A program made the position numbers and the translations under genes. A stretch of 64,000 nt of DNA from Euphorbia lathyris (Eukaryota; Streptophyta; Magnoliopsida; Malpighiales; Euphorbiaceae): the NCBI RefSeq assembly GCF_963576675.1, contig NC_088916.1, positions 89,359,501 through 89,423,500 of the forward strand, in the 5' to 3' direction. The notes beneath the pieces are model-generated. The model was not told where the DNA came from. It was given only the letters and a program-made list of their open reading frames with translations, and made no database searches. Every line of letters begins with the position of its first letter. Position 1 is the first letter of the stretch. Shown here piece by piece: positions 43,790-56,094 of this stretch.

Positions 43790-44170
43790 AAAAATTTTGA
43801 GAGTTCAAAGATGTTGTTAAAGTTTGGGCCAAGTATAAGGTCCCTCTACATTCGGCTACCTTTTGGACACAAGTCCACAGGTTACGAGGATTTTTTTCCA
43901 CTAAAACGATTGGGCAAGCCATTGGCAATTTTCTCGAAACTTTTTTTTGTTTATGACGAGAAAAACAAATGGATTGGAGTCTCGTCAAACTTCTTATCAA
44001 ATTCCAAAAAAGGGGCAATAAAGGTGCTTCGTAATTTAACTGTGAAGCTTTTGATCAAGAAAGGATAGCTGAAGTACAATGGAGTCCAGTGAAAAAAAGA
44101 GAATATACAGGCCCTATGAAGAGGGTTTATCGACATTTATGAAGATTTCGCGCTAGAACTGGTGGGGGTT
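43790..44170 (+). pseudogene. Possible LINE ORF1 fragment
   Basis: Plus-strand reading VPLHSATFWTQVHRLRGFF, then GQAIGNFLETFF, recalls the DUF4283 domain end of plant LINE ORF1 (WIQVxGLP...GxxIGxFL). The frame then shifts (DEKNKWIGVSSNFLSNS), and further blocks follow (VKLLIKKG, KKREYTGPMKRVYRHL). No knuckle is visible. Weak identification. Confidence 0.4.
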
Positions 44171-44343
44171 GGATAGTGCCCGAGTAGTTCCCATTTTTAA
44201 CGAGCTCATTTGAGCTCATAAACCCGATCTCATATTTTTATTTGAAACTCTTATATGCACTTCTTGTATTGAGGAAATTCGTAATACAATTGGCCTTTAA
44301 GGTTGTTATTCGGTTGACTATATTGGCCATTGTTGTCCTAATT

Positions 44344-45600
44344 TGAGACTCTAGCAAGTGCACTAGATACAAGTAATAAAGTGATAAGTCAAGTATCGTA
44401 TCCACAGGGATTGAGGACTAAAGTTTACAAGAGATACTTTGTAGAACAGGGTGTTCGTGGTGTGTGAATTCTTTAAATTGAGAGATGTTATTTAAACAGC
44501 AGCAAAGTCAATGATTTAGTTGATTAAAAGGAGTACTTAATGATGATAAAAGGCAGAACAGGTTAAGCACAGCGGAACAGGTTACTTTCAGTCTCTAAAC
44601 ATCCTATTTATTCATGAATGACGTAAAGTGACGTCAAGGTTTCTGTTTTAAAGCTCACTTAAGTCAACTCTCGTGTGTTCTTAAGATCCTAAGATATACT
44701 ACAACCGTAGGCATCCCTAAGGTTGGTTCTTTCTTGCAGTATGATCGAAACAGCATTTCAATGAAGAAAACCATTGATACAACCTCCTAACATCTCTGTT
44801 TCGGGGTTGAATGCTTGACAAATAGTTCCGTGAAGATGAAAGCAGTTTCATATCATGCATCTAACACTAACATACATGCATTTAGCAATGGAGTTAAAGA
44901 TTTATCAAGCACATCATAATATATCAACATTCATTCATAAATAAGATAATAGGAGACTTACATAACCGGCCCTAACTGGCCAAACCCATTCAAAATGACT
45001 ACTCACTCATAGTGTAGAGTGAACATCCTGAGTTAATTCCACAGATCTCCATTGATGGAGTCATCTTCCTTAGAGAGCTTCGCCTCTCTCCAAGAAGCCA
45101 AAATTCTAATTAAAAATGATTATCCAAAGTCAAAAGTTACTTTTCTCCTTCCCTCCACTACATCTATATAAAGGAAGAAAAACGAACCGTACCACAAAAT
45201 ATTACAAAAAGATTGTTTTTTTCTCCAGCTACGTTACTAGGAAATGATTAATTATATTTTGACCCTTGAGCACTCAAGGGGTGATCCATCTTGTCATCTT
45301 GTTGCTTTTCTGCCTTTCCTACGTCTGCTGTAACTGCCACGCCGCTCCTTCCACTTGTCCAGTCACTATCCGTCATCCGGTACGCAGCGGAGATCCGCTG
45401 GATCAAAGGTTGCTCGACTCCTCACGGTTTGTTGCAAAACAGGCTGTGTAGTAGCCCTTTGAATTAATCAATACAAATCTGCATGAAACACTTATAAGTC
45501 CTTTTATTTAGGAATATTTCGCCTAAAATACTCACAAATTGTTATTAACACGCTGTTTAAGTGCAGTCATATTCATGCCTAAAAAATGCCCCCAAATAGA
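44344..45600 (-). repeat. Athila #1 3' LTR and polypurine tract
   Basis: Low-coordinate end TGAGACTCTAGCAAGTGCAC, followed by ATCGTATCCACAGGGATTGA (the transcript-end region in related LTRs). High-coordinate end at about 45586 next to the minus-strand polypurine tract (CTATTTGGGGGCA, 45587-45600), itself preceded by TTTACTTGAGGACAAACAAG, a sequence conserved just before the 3' LTR in many plant gypsy elements. The exact LTR start is uncertain by a few bases. A plus-strand open frame at 45266-45451 inside it is judged fortuitous. Confidence 0.65.
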
Positions 45601-47280
45601 ATCCTTGTTTGTCCTCAAGTAAACAAAAAGATAACAACAATAACACAAGGGAATAGTTTTAGGTATGAATAATGAAGGAATATTTATAGAACAAATAGGA
45701 CAGGGGAAACAAATTTATAGGAAAAATGATTCAAACAGAAAGAATTAAGACAGAAGACTTTTTGAGCAAATCGTGATTACTAATGAGGTTTTTGCTAGAG
45801 TTAAAATTTATATTCCTTTCTTATGAAGTTCCTCAAAGCTTCAAATTGAACCTCAATCATCATTTAAACCACCTGCTTTGCTCCAAGTGCCTCACTAAGT
45901 TCAGGAGGATTCACTCACTCTCAAATGGCCTTTGTTGCCATAAGGGAAGGGATCATAACTCCTCAGCTTAGTACCATTATCGTTAGGTTATGACATTGCT
46001 TATTGGCCCTATCTCGATGGATCAAAAGTTTTCCGAACATAGTCTAAAGGTCTTAAACATAGGTTGTAATGTTAGGCTAAGGCTAAGGTATGAAGTGAAT
46101 GGCTATTTAAGTGTAAGAATTCTGTCTACATGCAATGCAATTCAACTCTACTCAGTTCTCAACACTAAGCAATTCTGCCTCAACCTAATCACTCTGCACA
46201 GCCCGTTTCACAACATTGGCCAAACTATTCTTCAAACACACAAAAGACAACCATCCAAACATTTCATTTCAGGCTCAATATATGAACATGTGTCCTGAAA
46301 ATGAAAAGACTTTATTCAAAGATATATTTTTTTTTGTTATCATCTAAAATTCCTATTTGGGATATTATTTTTTTTTAAACCTTATTCAGAAAGTGGTCCT
46401 CACTGAATCATCATCCCTCAAATGTCATCATTTCAACAATTTTATCTTTATACACTCAGATTTTCTCAAAAATGTATTTTTCTTTAACTAGAGCAGCTTG
46501 TTCTGAGGCATGAGACAAATTCAAGGCGTTTTGGGATTAAAGTGAAGGGAATTGGTTCCTTTAAGTAGTGCTTAAGAAAGAATAGGCTAAGGCACAAGTT
46601 GGTTATCCTAAAAGTGTGAGTGCAATGCACGGGTAAGCTTTTTGTGGAGTGAATTTGGGATCTAAATGCCTTTTTCATCCTATGTTCTTCCAAAATTTTA
46701 CCATTTTGATTAGGCAACCAAAGCAATACCTACCTAAAGACAATATGCACTAGCCCTCTCATGAAGAATCAATGCATTTTCGTGCTAATGTAGGCTCAAG
46801 TTCTCACATTTTAGGGTTTTTGCATTGGAGCAGGAGATTCCTTAAGTGAAGATTGAGTTAAAAATTAAAAGTTTTTAGAACTTCACGATCAGGGAGTTCA
46901 AATAATAACACAAAGCTATCACCTCAAATTGCAATCATAAAAGCGCAATCAGTTAGGAATTAGATTAGAGAGTGAGATGATTACAAGAAAACAAATACCG
47001 GATACGATTTGCTTAAAACGGACGCCGAGATTTATTAGAGGGTATTATATTAAACATATCATACTACAACAACAACATGTTTCATCTTTTTATCATGTTA
47101 TGCTAAAAAAATATTGCAGTTATCCGTACCCCACCCCTAAATAAAAATCAACATTGTCCCCAATGTTACACTAAAAACGGGAGAAAAGAACCATAACATG
47201 ATAACATGGGAGTGTAACAATAAATGCAAAAAAGGGTTATAAGTGTTACCGGATGCTTGGATAACGACAAGTTTGAAGGT
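45601..47280 (-). other. Athila #1 untranslated spacer
   Basis: No coding sequence. Contains, on the minus strand at about 47105-47165, ACATTGGGGACAATGTTG and TTATTTAGGGGTGGGGTA, a purine tract and dyad typical after Athila ORF3. Such second polypurine-like tracts and long 3' spacers are common in this lineage. Confidence 0.6.
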
Positions 47281-48663
47281 TTAGACAAGTGGGGGAAGAG
47301 AGGAATCAACCTCTCGATCCTTAGCAGGAGCAGCACGATCCCCTTTCGAGGAGTTAGCGGCATGTGTTTCAGGGGCAGCAGATTTCGCTCTTACCGGACT
47401 TTTGATCGAGGTACCCGAAGGACTCTCCCGCCCATGCTCCTCTACACAGAGATGCTTCAGCATATCCACCTCTCCTTGCAAAGTAGCAGTTTTATGCTCA
47501 AGGGCATGGATCAGGTCTCGGTTAGCTACATTTTGCGCAAACAGTGCATTGAACTGACAAACAATATCATCATTGGTGAGCTTTGCACATTTCTTGTAAA
47601 AGGCAAGGTCTTTTTCGTGCTCAATTTTCTCGGACTCAGATGAGACAGAGACAGTAGGTTCACTCTTTCTCTTTCGGCTTTCGACTCTCCTTGCTTCCAC
47701 AAAGTTTGCCATCCAGACCCACTTCCCATTCACCAGTTTCCCAAACAACATGCTCTGTAAACTCCTTAAATCAATCTGCTCAGGGTGGTTCACAATAGTG
47801 AGCCGGGTGCGGTCCTCTGGCTTAAAAACCCCAATGGCTTCTGCAATTCGAGTCACGATGCTTTCACAGCAAATGACCGAGGAATTCTTCTTTCCAAAGG
47901 TGCTAATGTACTCCCCAAACCAATAGCCTAAATTCATTCTGGGCCCGGTCGTCATACTCCACAAAGCCGTAAGGTCGGCATGGGGAATAGTGGCCTGGTT
48001 TTCGCGGGCAAAGATTGTTCCAGAGACCAGTTTATATAGGTAACGGACGGCATAGTCATCAATATTCAAAGCTTTGGAAACACTACCGTCATACTTCGGC
48101 TGGCCCGAAATAGAATGCCAGAAAGCTGTTGGGTCAAACACATCAGGCGTTTGAGTAAACGCCTCCTTGTAACTTTTCGACTCCAGCTCATCATCATCCA
48201 TGGCACCCAATAAATTGTTAAACATGTTCAATGAAGGCCTCTAGGTGTGAGTCATTAGCCTGAAACTAAACTTTCCTTCTTCCTCTGGGTCTGTGATCTC
48301 GGGATTATGCTTAAACGTAGCCAGGAATTCCAACGTGAGCTTTTTGTATGCCGGCTCCGTCATTTCAAAGAAACAGCCGAAATGGCCTGCTTCCATGAGC
48401 CGTCGCACACGCTTGGCAAGTTTGAGCCTTTTCAAGGTGTCCCAGCAAACTGTTCTCACAGGCCTGAATTCTAGTTGCGCAAGTTCCTCGTAGTATGTCT
48501 GCACGGCCGCATCTTTGAACTGAGACAGCTTTTTCACCAATTTTTCGTCAGGGATGAAAGCAACTGTGCTTGTTCCCGTCATTTTGCCCTTAGCTTTTTC
48601 TTTCTTCGTTGAGCCTTCGATTTTTACCTGCTTGCCAGATCCACGAGTCCTCATCTGAAACAC
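47281..48663 (-). pseudogene. Athila ORF3 (env-like) with one in-frame stop
   Basis: Two open stretches (48663-48241 and 48240-47281) lie in the same frame, split only by a TAG at 48241-48243. Start at MFQMRTRGSGKQ; then YYEELAQLEFRPVRTVCWDT, GHFGCFFEMTEPAYKKLTLE, FLATFK, FSFRLM, stop, LGAMDDDELES, FDPTAFWHSISG, IDDYAVRYLYKLVSGTIFAR, TRIAEAIGVF. This is the plant Athila 'third ORF', an 'env-like' protein by position only; no signal peptide or fusion motif is apparent here. A Lys/Arg-rich and coiled-coil C-terminal part follows. About 455 codons in total. Readthrough or a recent mutation are both possible. Confidence 0.75.
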
Positions 48664-49301
48664 AAACTAAATAGCGTTTCCCAACGATAAAGAGCACAGA
48701 GCATGTGGTGAACAGTGAAAAAGATGTGTGAAAAAGAAAGCAAGTCAAATAAGGGGCCGTAATTTGGTTGGTCTCCTTAAGTAGGGAGAGGAAATGAAAC
48801 GGCATGTTGCCAACCCGTCTTTATGAGAGCGGTCCAATGGACGCCACCTGGACAAGTGGTTGGCAAAAGGCGCGTACCTCCGAAGAGACCCCTGGGCGAC
48901 GAACGGTCACTCTTCAAATTTTGAATTTACTACTCTCCTATCCGTTCGATTTTATCGAGAAAAGGAGAGCATGTGGAATAGGTACCTAGTGACAGGTGAT
49001 TAGATGTTTTACTTTTTCAGTCTTTTAGTTCGCCTCCCATTTTCCAAGGATAGCCCTTCCACGGAAAGGTAAATCAACTCCCTATTTGAACAAGTAAAAA
49101 CGTAAAACTTGACCCTTGTGGAAAGGTGTAAGTTTTACATCTTTGCTTGCGCCGAAGATACTCATTACAACATTTGCACGATACAAAATTGATCTAAACT
49201 ACCTTTAACATTATTTAACAAACTTGGAAATGTAAACTAATTTAAATGTAATGTTACTTGTGCTACAATTGGTGTTTGTAGCAAACACCCTGTTTGTGCT
49301 T
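48664..49301 (-). other. Athila #1 pol-ORF3 spacer
   Basis: No coding sequence recognised between the end of integrase and ORF3. Expected spacer for this lineage. Confidence 0.6.
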
Positions 49302-50298
49302 CTAATGGCGTGGGGGATCTTGGAAGTGAACTGTGTCGATCTTCCTTGTGTGATCATTCTCTAGATAGGGTTTTAGTCTTTTCCCATTCACCTTAAAAGG
49401 TGCCTGACCCTCCTTGCCAATTTCAACTGCACCATGACCAAACACCTTGTTTACCAGATAAGGTCCCGTCCATCTTGATTTCAGCTTCCCAGGAAACAAC
49501 CTGAGTCTCGAATTGTACAAGATAACTCTTTGTCCTTCGTGAAACGTCTTCGTCTGGATTTTTCTATCGTGCCACATCTTGGTCTTGTCTTTGTAATTCA
49601 CCGCATTTTCATACGAAAACAGCCTGAACTCTTCCATGTCACAGAGTTGAAGTCTTCGCTGGCCTCCCAGAGCCTGTTGCTCAAAATTTAAGAAGGTTAA
49701 TGCCCAAAAAGCCCTATGTTCCATCTCAACCGGCAAGTGACAAGACTTGCCGTATAATAATCTAAACAGAGACATTCCGATTGGCGTTTTATAGGCCGTC
49801 CTATATGCCCAAAGAGGATCGTCAAGCTTGTTTCCCCAGTCTCCCCTAGAACTGCCAACAGTTTTTTCTAAAATTCTTTTGATTTCACGATTGGAAATCT
49901 CCACCTGTCCACTTGTTTGTGGATGGTAAGGTGTGGCAATTCTGTGAGAGACTCCAAGCTTGCCTATCAGCTTCTCAAATTTGGCATTGCAAAAGTGGGT
50001 TCCTTGATCACTAATAATCGCTCGTGGGACACCGAATCTGGCAAACAGCCTTTTCAAGAATTTTACAACCACACGGGCGTCATTGGTGGGGCTAGCCATT
50101 GCTTTAACCCACTTGCTCACATAATCAACAGCTACTAAGATATATTTATGCCCAAAGGATGTAGGGAATGGTCCCATAAAATCTATGCCCCATATATCAA
50201 AAATTTCATAAACAACTATGTTATTGAGGGGCATGGCATTTCTAGCTGAGATATTGCCTGTTCGTTGGCACTCATTGCATGTGCGAACGAACAGATTG
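49302..50298 (-). pseudogene. Athila #1 integrase, 5'-truncated by the copia junction
   Basis: The frame is open from the junction. [15 protein letters not shown] holds the CC half of the zinc-binding HHCC domain; the HH half is lost. The catalytic core is complete by eye: [13 protein letters not shown] (first Asp), IISDQGTHF (second Asp), [20 protein letters not shown] (Glu). [17 protein letters not shown] and WHDRKI follow, then a C-terminal region with [20 protein letters not shown] and WTGPYLV, the usual gypsy integrase tail. Stop at 49302. Integrase joins element cDNA to the chromosome. Uninterrupted over about 330 codons, so the element was not old when broken. Confidence 0.85.
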
Positions 50299-52157
50299 TG
50301 TTGGAAAATAAGGCTAAGGTATGGCAGCGGAAATATAAAAATTTTAGCCTACTTCCTTTTAACCATAGGATCCGTTAATCGTTATTTCATATAAAGAGGG
50401 ATAAGAAGAAATACCTTTTGAAGAACAATCTACCGTTGTTAAAGAAGCGCCCACAACTCTTCTCCGAGTTCCCAAGCACGAAGTATAACACGGTGAGGTT
50501 AAGTTAGAATCAACCGTATGAGATGCAACCAAAATAGATTGCCTCTAATTAACCAACACAAGATCAAAGAAAAAGGAGATAGATGAAATTAATCGATCGA
50601 TGGAAGCCGTATGAATTCTTGTCCACGAACTAGGGGAGTCGAATTCTTTTCTCTCTCTCTCTTGCAAAAATCGAAATTCACAAAGGGCAGTATTTAGGCT
50701 TAGTCGAAATTCATGTATAGAGGGGGTATATATAATCGCTTGTATCTAAACCCTAGTTAGATAGGAATAGGTTACTTAATAGGAATTCAATTCGGAATAG
50801 AATTCCCAATTATTATCTCATTATATATCTAATATATCTAGGATAATAATAAATAACCTAATTAGATAATAATAGGAGTATATTAATCTAATTAAAACTC
50901 CTAACTTAATTATCTCTTAATTAATTTAATTCACAAACCTAATCAAATTAGGATTAATGGAATTAAAATAATTCCTTATTTATTACATATAAATTTCGGC
51001 CCCCTCTATTTAAATGGGCCTTACTGGGCTCAATTGGGCTTCCATCTATTAATGACATCCATCTATCTTTTGGTTCCAAGTCTTATGTGTGATCCATTAG
51101 GTTCTTACTACTTCTGGCCGTATGCAACTATTAAATTAATTTCTTCAAGAATTATATTTAATCTTTGCATAACGGAATGATGTACTGAGTATGTTATTGG
51201 CAAGTCTGTAATCATTCCCCCAGAGTCCGTTAAGAAGACAGGTTGATTCTGTCGTTAACCCTTCCGTATTAGTTACAGTATAATTCGATCCTTTATCAAC
51301 TACATCCTTGAACTGAATCTTATGACTATGGGTGATGTCAAGTCACATATAGCGAGACGTTCGTTTTACTTGTATAGGCCGAGTCAACTCAAATAGATAG
51401 GTTAAGTGAAATCTGTATTTCAAGTCTTAAGCTATCACCTTGCCAGGATTTAGAGTCGAGTCTTCCACAAGCGATCCTTGGATGTATCTCCCATTAATCG
51501 GGAGTGATAAATGTTCAATCCAATGTATAACTACCCTGACATTACCTCCTGTGACACTCAACATTTGCCGTTCACACCCCAGAGTCATCTCTGTTAAGGA
51601 TCGTGGGACAGCAGGATCAAAGTCTCACATTCAGTAATTCAGGATGACCAATTAACATTCCTTTGAGTCTGAGGATTAGTTATACCTATTAATACCAATG
51701 AGATTAACAGGTGACAAGGATGAATCTACCCATCCTATTATCTCAAATCGGATCCCCAATCCTAATGAACGATGTTTCATCGGATCTATGTAACTGTCCA
51801 GATATCTATATATATGAAGCTTGTGAGATCAGCTTTCTGTCGGACAGAAGACATTGTTACATACAAGTCTCAACAGTGATATGTCAATCCTAAACATATC
51901 ACTTGACTTGGGGTGGTTTTAAGTTTATTAGTTTATTATAAAGTTTTGTCTCACTTCATGCTTGTATGAACACTTTATAATCACTTTAAACAAACTTACG
52001 GATTTCCTTTTATTAGACTTTATTTAGTGCTTAAAAGGGATTGCCTTTATATAGTTATAAAACATATATCTCATTAAAACAAATGATATAAAGAACAATT
52101 CATTTACATTAAGTTCGTATCCTAGAACAATTGTCTATAGGACACTAAACCCCAACA
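50299..52157 (-). repeat. Copia 3' LTR
   Basis: On the plus strand from TGTTGGAAAATAAGGC to GACACTAAACCCCAACA. The minus-strand TATA box TATATATA is at 50727-50734. Adjacent at the high end is the PPT. Confidence 0.92.
50727..50734 (-). promoter_or_regulatory. Copia 3' LTR TATA box
   Basis: TATATATA followed about 25 bases downstream (minus strand) by CTATACATGAATTTCG, the likely transcription start region. Identical placement in the 5' LTR at 58302-58309. Confidence 0.5.
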
Positions 52158-52175
52158 TACTCCCACTTGGACTAA
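52158..52175 (-). promoter_or_regulatory. Copia polypurine tract
   Basis: Minus-strand AAGTGGGAGTA immediately before the LTR start TGTTGGGG, the primer for plus-strand DNA synthesis. Confidence 0.75.
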
Positions 52176-53990
52176 AGCCAATTGTTTCTAAAACTTATCC
52201 CAGTAGAAGTTAAATGACGATCATGTACTTTCTGGGTTAAAGGCTTTGTCAACGGATCTGCAACGTTGTCCTCTGTAGGTACTCTTTCTATTCTCACATC
52301 TCCTCTAGCCACAATCTCTCTTATGATGTGGCATCGCTTTAGGTAGTGCTTGGATGCATTATGAGACCGTGGTTCCTTTGCTTGCGCAATGGCTCCATTG
52401 TTATCACAGTACAGAGTAATGGGATTGACAATGTCAGGCACCACACCTAGTTCTGTAATGAACTTTCTAATCCAAACTGCTTCCTTTGCTGCTTCCGCAA
52501 CAGCGATGTACTCTGACTCGGTCGTAGAGAAAGCTACGCTTCCCTGCTTGGAACTCTTCCAACTGACCGCGCCCCCATTCAAGATAAACAGGTATCCTGA
52601 TTGGGATTTAAAATCATTCTCATCTGTGAGATGACTAGCGTCTGAAAATCCTTCAATTTTCAGATCTCCTTCTCCATACACTAGGAACATATCTTTAGTC
52701 CTTCTCAAGTACTTAAGAATGTTCTTGACGGCAATCCAATGCTCGTCTCCCGGATTCCCTTGGTAACGACTCGTTACAGATAACGCGAACGCTACGTCAG
52801 GTTTAGTGCATAGCATAGCATACATAATTGAACCGATCGCGCTGGCGTACGGGACTACAGCCATGCGTCGTTTGTCATCATCAGTTTTAGGACATTGATG
52901 AATGTTTAACTTTACTCCATGTAGCATGGGTAAGTTACCTCCTTTCGATTCAAGCATGCTAAACCGATTTAGCACCTTTTCAATGTATGTAGCCTGTGAA
53001 AGACCAAGCAGTCTTCTCGATCTATCTTTATAGATCTTTATACCAAGTATATACGCTGCTTCACCAAGGTCTTTCATTGAGAAGTTACCGGATAACCATA
53101 CTTTTACCGACTGTAATAGAGCAATGTCATTTCCCATTAACAGTATATCGTCCACATATAGTATGAGAAATGCTATAGAGCTCCCACTTGCTTTCTTGTA
53201 AATGCAAGCTTCTTCGCAATTTTGTTCGAAACCAAATTGTTTTATGGTTTTGTCAAAACGCTTATTCCAGCTTCCAGATGCTTGCTTGAGTCCATAAATG
53301 GATCTCTCAAGTTTGCAAACTTTATTTGCATCCTTCGATATGAAACCTTCAGGCTGCATCATATATACATCCTCAAGCAGGTTTCCGTTCAGGAAAGCTG
53401 TTTTCACATCCATTTTCCAAATCTCATAATCGTAGTGAGCAGCAATAGCAAGCATGATTCTGATTGATTTGGACATAGCAACAGGAGAGAAGGTTTCGTC
53501 ATAATCAACACCTTGCTTCTGACGATATCCTTTCGCTACCAACCTAGCCTTGTAGGTGCTAACCTTTCCATCCATGTCAGTCTTCTTTTTGAAGATCCAC
53601 CTGCACCCAATGGGAATTATCCCTTCGGGTGGATCAATCAAAGTCCACACTTGGTTAGTATACATGGAATCCATTTCAGAATCCATGGCCTCAAGCCATG
53701 CTTTAGAATCTGGACTAGTAAGAGCCTCTTCGTAGTTTTCGGGTTCGTCGTCTAACACGGGAACCTCATTATCATCTCCCACTAGAAAACCATATCTAAT
53801 TGGGAGTTCACGAACTCTTCGTGATCTACGAATAGGTGCCACTAGAGTCTCATCTAATGGGACTACTTCGGGTACCTCAACCGCTTCTATTGTTTCAGTC
53901 GGTGTTTCTTCTTCTTGAACTTCGTCGAGTTCAATCACGCTTCCCTTTTGTGTTTCTTCGAGAAACTCTTTCTCTAAGAAGGTTGCGTGC
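52172..53990 (-). pseudogene. Copia pol: reverse transcriptase and RNase H
   Basis: Open for 588 codons from 53938; in-frame upstream codons reading STKHATFLEKEFLEETQ extend it to about 53990. RT: NQVWTLIDPPEGIIPIGCRW, YKARLVAKGYRQKQGVDYDE, TFSPVA, WKMDVKTAFLNGNL (first catalytic Asp), FLILYVDDILLMGND (YVDD), LGIKIYKDR. RNase H: YLFILNGGAVSWKSSKQ, STTESEYIA, LYCDNNGAI, HIIREIV. Stop at 52172, next to the PPT. All catalytic residues I can check are present. It is out of frame with the upstream half because of a shift near 53990, so the single polyprotein cannot be made from this copy. Confidence 0.88.
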
Positions 53991-56094
53991 TTGGTACTTT
54001 CTGATCATCTGGATGATAGAAGTAATACCCTACGGTTTCCCTGGGATATCCAATGAAGAAACATTTATCAGATTTAGAATCTAGTTTGTCGGACGCCATG
54101 CATTTGACATACGCTGAACAACCCCATACTCTCATAAACGAGAACACGGGTTTCCTACCAACGAACAATTCATATGGTGTGGAACTAGCAGATTTAGTTG
54201 GTACTCGGTTCAGGGTGAAGAGGGCAGTTTCTAAGGCATAGCCCTAGAACGTCTTTGGAAGTAAGGCCATGCTCATCATGGATCGTACCATATCTAATAG
54301 GGTACGGTTTCTCCTCTCGGATACACCATTGTGTTGTGGTGTATAGGAAGGTGTCCATTGTGAGAATATCCCACATTCAGTTAGATAATTCAGAAAATCA
54401 TCAGAAAGATATTCGCCACCTCGATCGGATCGAAGCGTCTTTATTTTCTTTCCTAATTGATTTTCCACTTCATTCTTGAAGCATTTGAACTTGTCAAAAG
54501 CTTCTGATTTGTGCCTCATCAAGTAGATGTAACCATATCGAGTATGGTCATCTATGAAGCTTATGAAGTATCTGAATCCTCCTTTTGCTTGGACCGACAT
54601 AGGACCACATACATCTGAATGAATAAGTCCTAGAGTGTCTGATACACGCTCACCTTTATTGCTAAAGGGTGTCTTTGTCATTTTACCGTTTAAACATGAT
54701 TCGCACGTTTCTAATGATTCGGAATCGATTGGATCTATAAGCCCATCTGAATGTTGCTTTAGCATGCGTCTCTTGTTTATATGGCCTAAACGACAATGCC
54801 ATAAGTAAGTTGAATTATATAGCTTATGTCTTTTGGTATCAATTGCAAAAGCAGGTATTTTGTTATCTAACACATAAATCCCATTTTGTGAAATTCCTGA
54901 AAAATAAAAGATCGAATCTTTATAAAAATTGCAACTCTTGTCTTTTATTGAAATATGAAAACCGTCGTCAACAAGACGGCTAATAGAAATAATGTTACGA
55001 GACATCTCAGGAACGTATAAACAATTCCTTAATTCTATTACAAGCCCAGAGGGCAAAGGTAAAACATAATCTCCAATTGCGAGGGCGGCAACTCTTGCTC
55101 CATTTCCCACTCGCAATTTTATGCTTCCTTTCTTTAGTTCCTTAGTCTGATTTAGCTCCTGCATATTTGTACAAATATGAGATCCACATCCGGTATCAAG
55201 TACCCAAGATTCAAACAGTGAAACTGTATTTATTTCAATATAAAACATACCAGATGTAGAAGCACCGCCTTTTCCCTTCTTGAGGGTGGCTAGATACTCC
55301 TTGCAGTTTCTCTTCCAATGCCCATCTTTACCACAGAAGTGGCACTCTCCTTTGGGCTTCTTCACTTCCTTTCCCTTGGACACAGCTTTCTTACCTTTCT
55401 TGGGATGTTTAGGATTGGGAAAATTCCCTTTCCTTTTCTTTGATCCCTCAATTACAAGAGCCGGTATGGTCTTGTCTTTCTTCATATTGGGCTCAACTGA
55501 CTTGAGCATATTTGCAAGCTCTTCAAGAGAGGTTTGCAAGTCATTCATTTGATAGTTCATAATGAACTGTGAATAACTTTCTGGGAGGGATTGAAGAATT
55601 AAGTCTACACTTAATTTGTTATCCATCGGAAATCCAATACTAGAAAGTTTGGTAATGTAGCCAATCATCTTGACACAATGTGTCATGACTGATGTGCCCT
55701 CTTGCATCCTGCAACGATATAACAACTTGGATATCTCGTAGCGTTCGCACCTGGTTTGTTTCCCAAACAATTCCTTTAGGTGCATGATGATGGAATTGAC
55801 ATTCATCTCCTCATGTTGCCTTTGTAATTTCGATGTCATCGATGCAAGAATGATGCATCCGGCATGATCGTCATCAGCCTTGTGCTTCTGATAAGCATCA
55901 ATTTCCTTGATGGGAGCATCATCTTCAGGGACAGGGGGTATCGGTGTATCAAGTACATACCCAATTTTCTCGAACTTCAAAACAATTTTGAGGTTACAAA
56001 ACCAGTCGGTGAAGTTTGAACCATTCAGTTTGTTATCGGTAAGAATGTTTTGCAGATTGGTTTTAGTCATGATTTTAAGAGTGTGTTTAAACAA
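53974..56094 (-). pseudogene. Copia gag, protease and integrase
   Basis: From about 56070 (MTKTNLQNILTDNKLNG). Gag: FTDWFCNLKIVLKFEKIGYV, ILASMTSKLQRQHE, VDLILQSLPESYSQFIMNYQ. Zinc knuckle CHFCGKDGHWKRNC at about 55320. Protease WVLDTGCGSHIC. Integrase zinc region LWHCRLGHINKRRM ... CESCLNGK; core IHSDVCGPM, FIDDHTRYGYIYLM, LRSDRGGEY, YTPQHNGVSERRNRTLLD. One TAG (54244-54246) interrupts the frame after LLPKTF; the same frame resumes with VGRKPVFSFMRVWGCSAYVK to 53974. Otherwise uninterrupted. Confidence 0.88.

Larger units (their letters stand above)
44344..50298 (-). mobile_element. Athila-type gypsy element #1, 3' half
   Basis: In minus-strand order: integrase (50298-49302), env-like ORF3 (48663-47281), a long untranslated spacer with ATTGGGGACAATG near 47160, polypurine tract (45600-45587), 3' LTR (45586-44344). 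The LTR carries the TATCGTATCCACAGGGA motif common to this lineage. The 5' half is replaced by the copia element at 50299. The flank at 44339-44343 is TAATT; no partner is available to test it. Confidence 0.8.

Noticed and set aside
45266..45451. Small open frame with a signal-peptide-like start (LVILLLFCLSYVC) and RLLDSSRFVAKQAV tail
   Set aside because: It is on the plus strand inside the Athila 3' LTR, short, with no conserved Cys pattern; it resembles plant CLE/peptide precursors only superficially.
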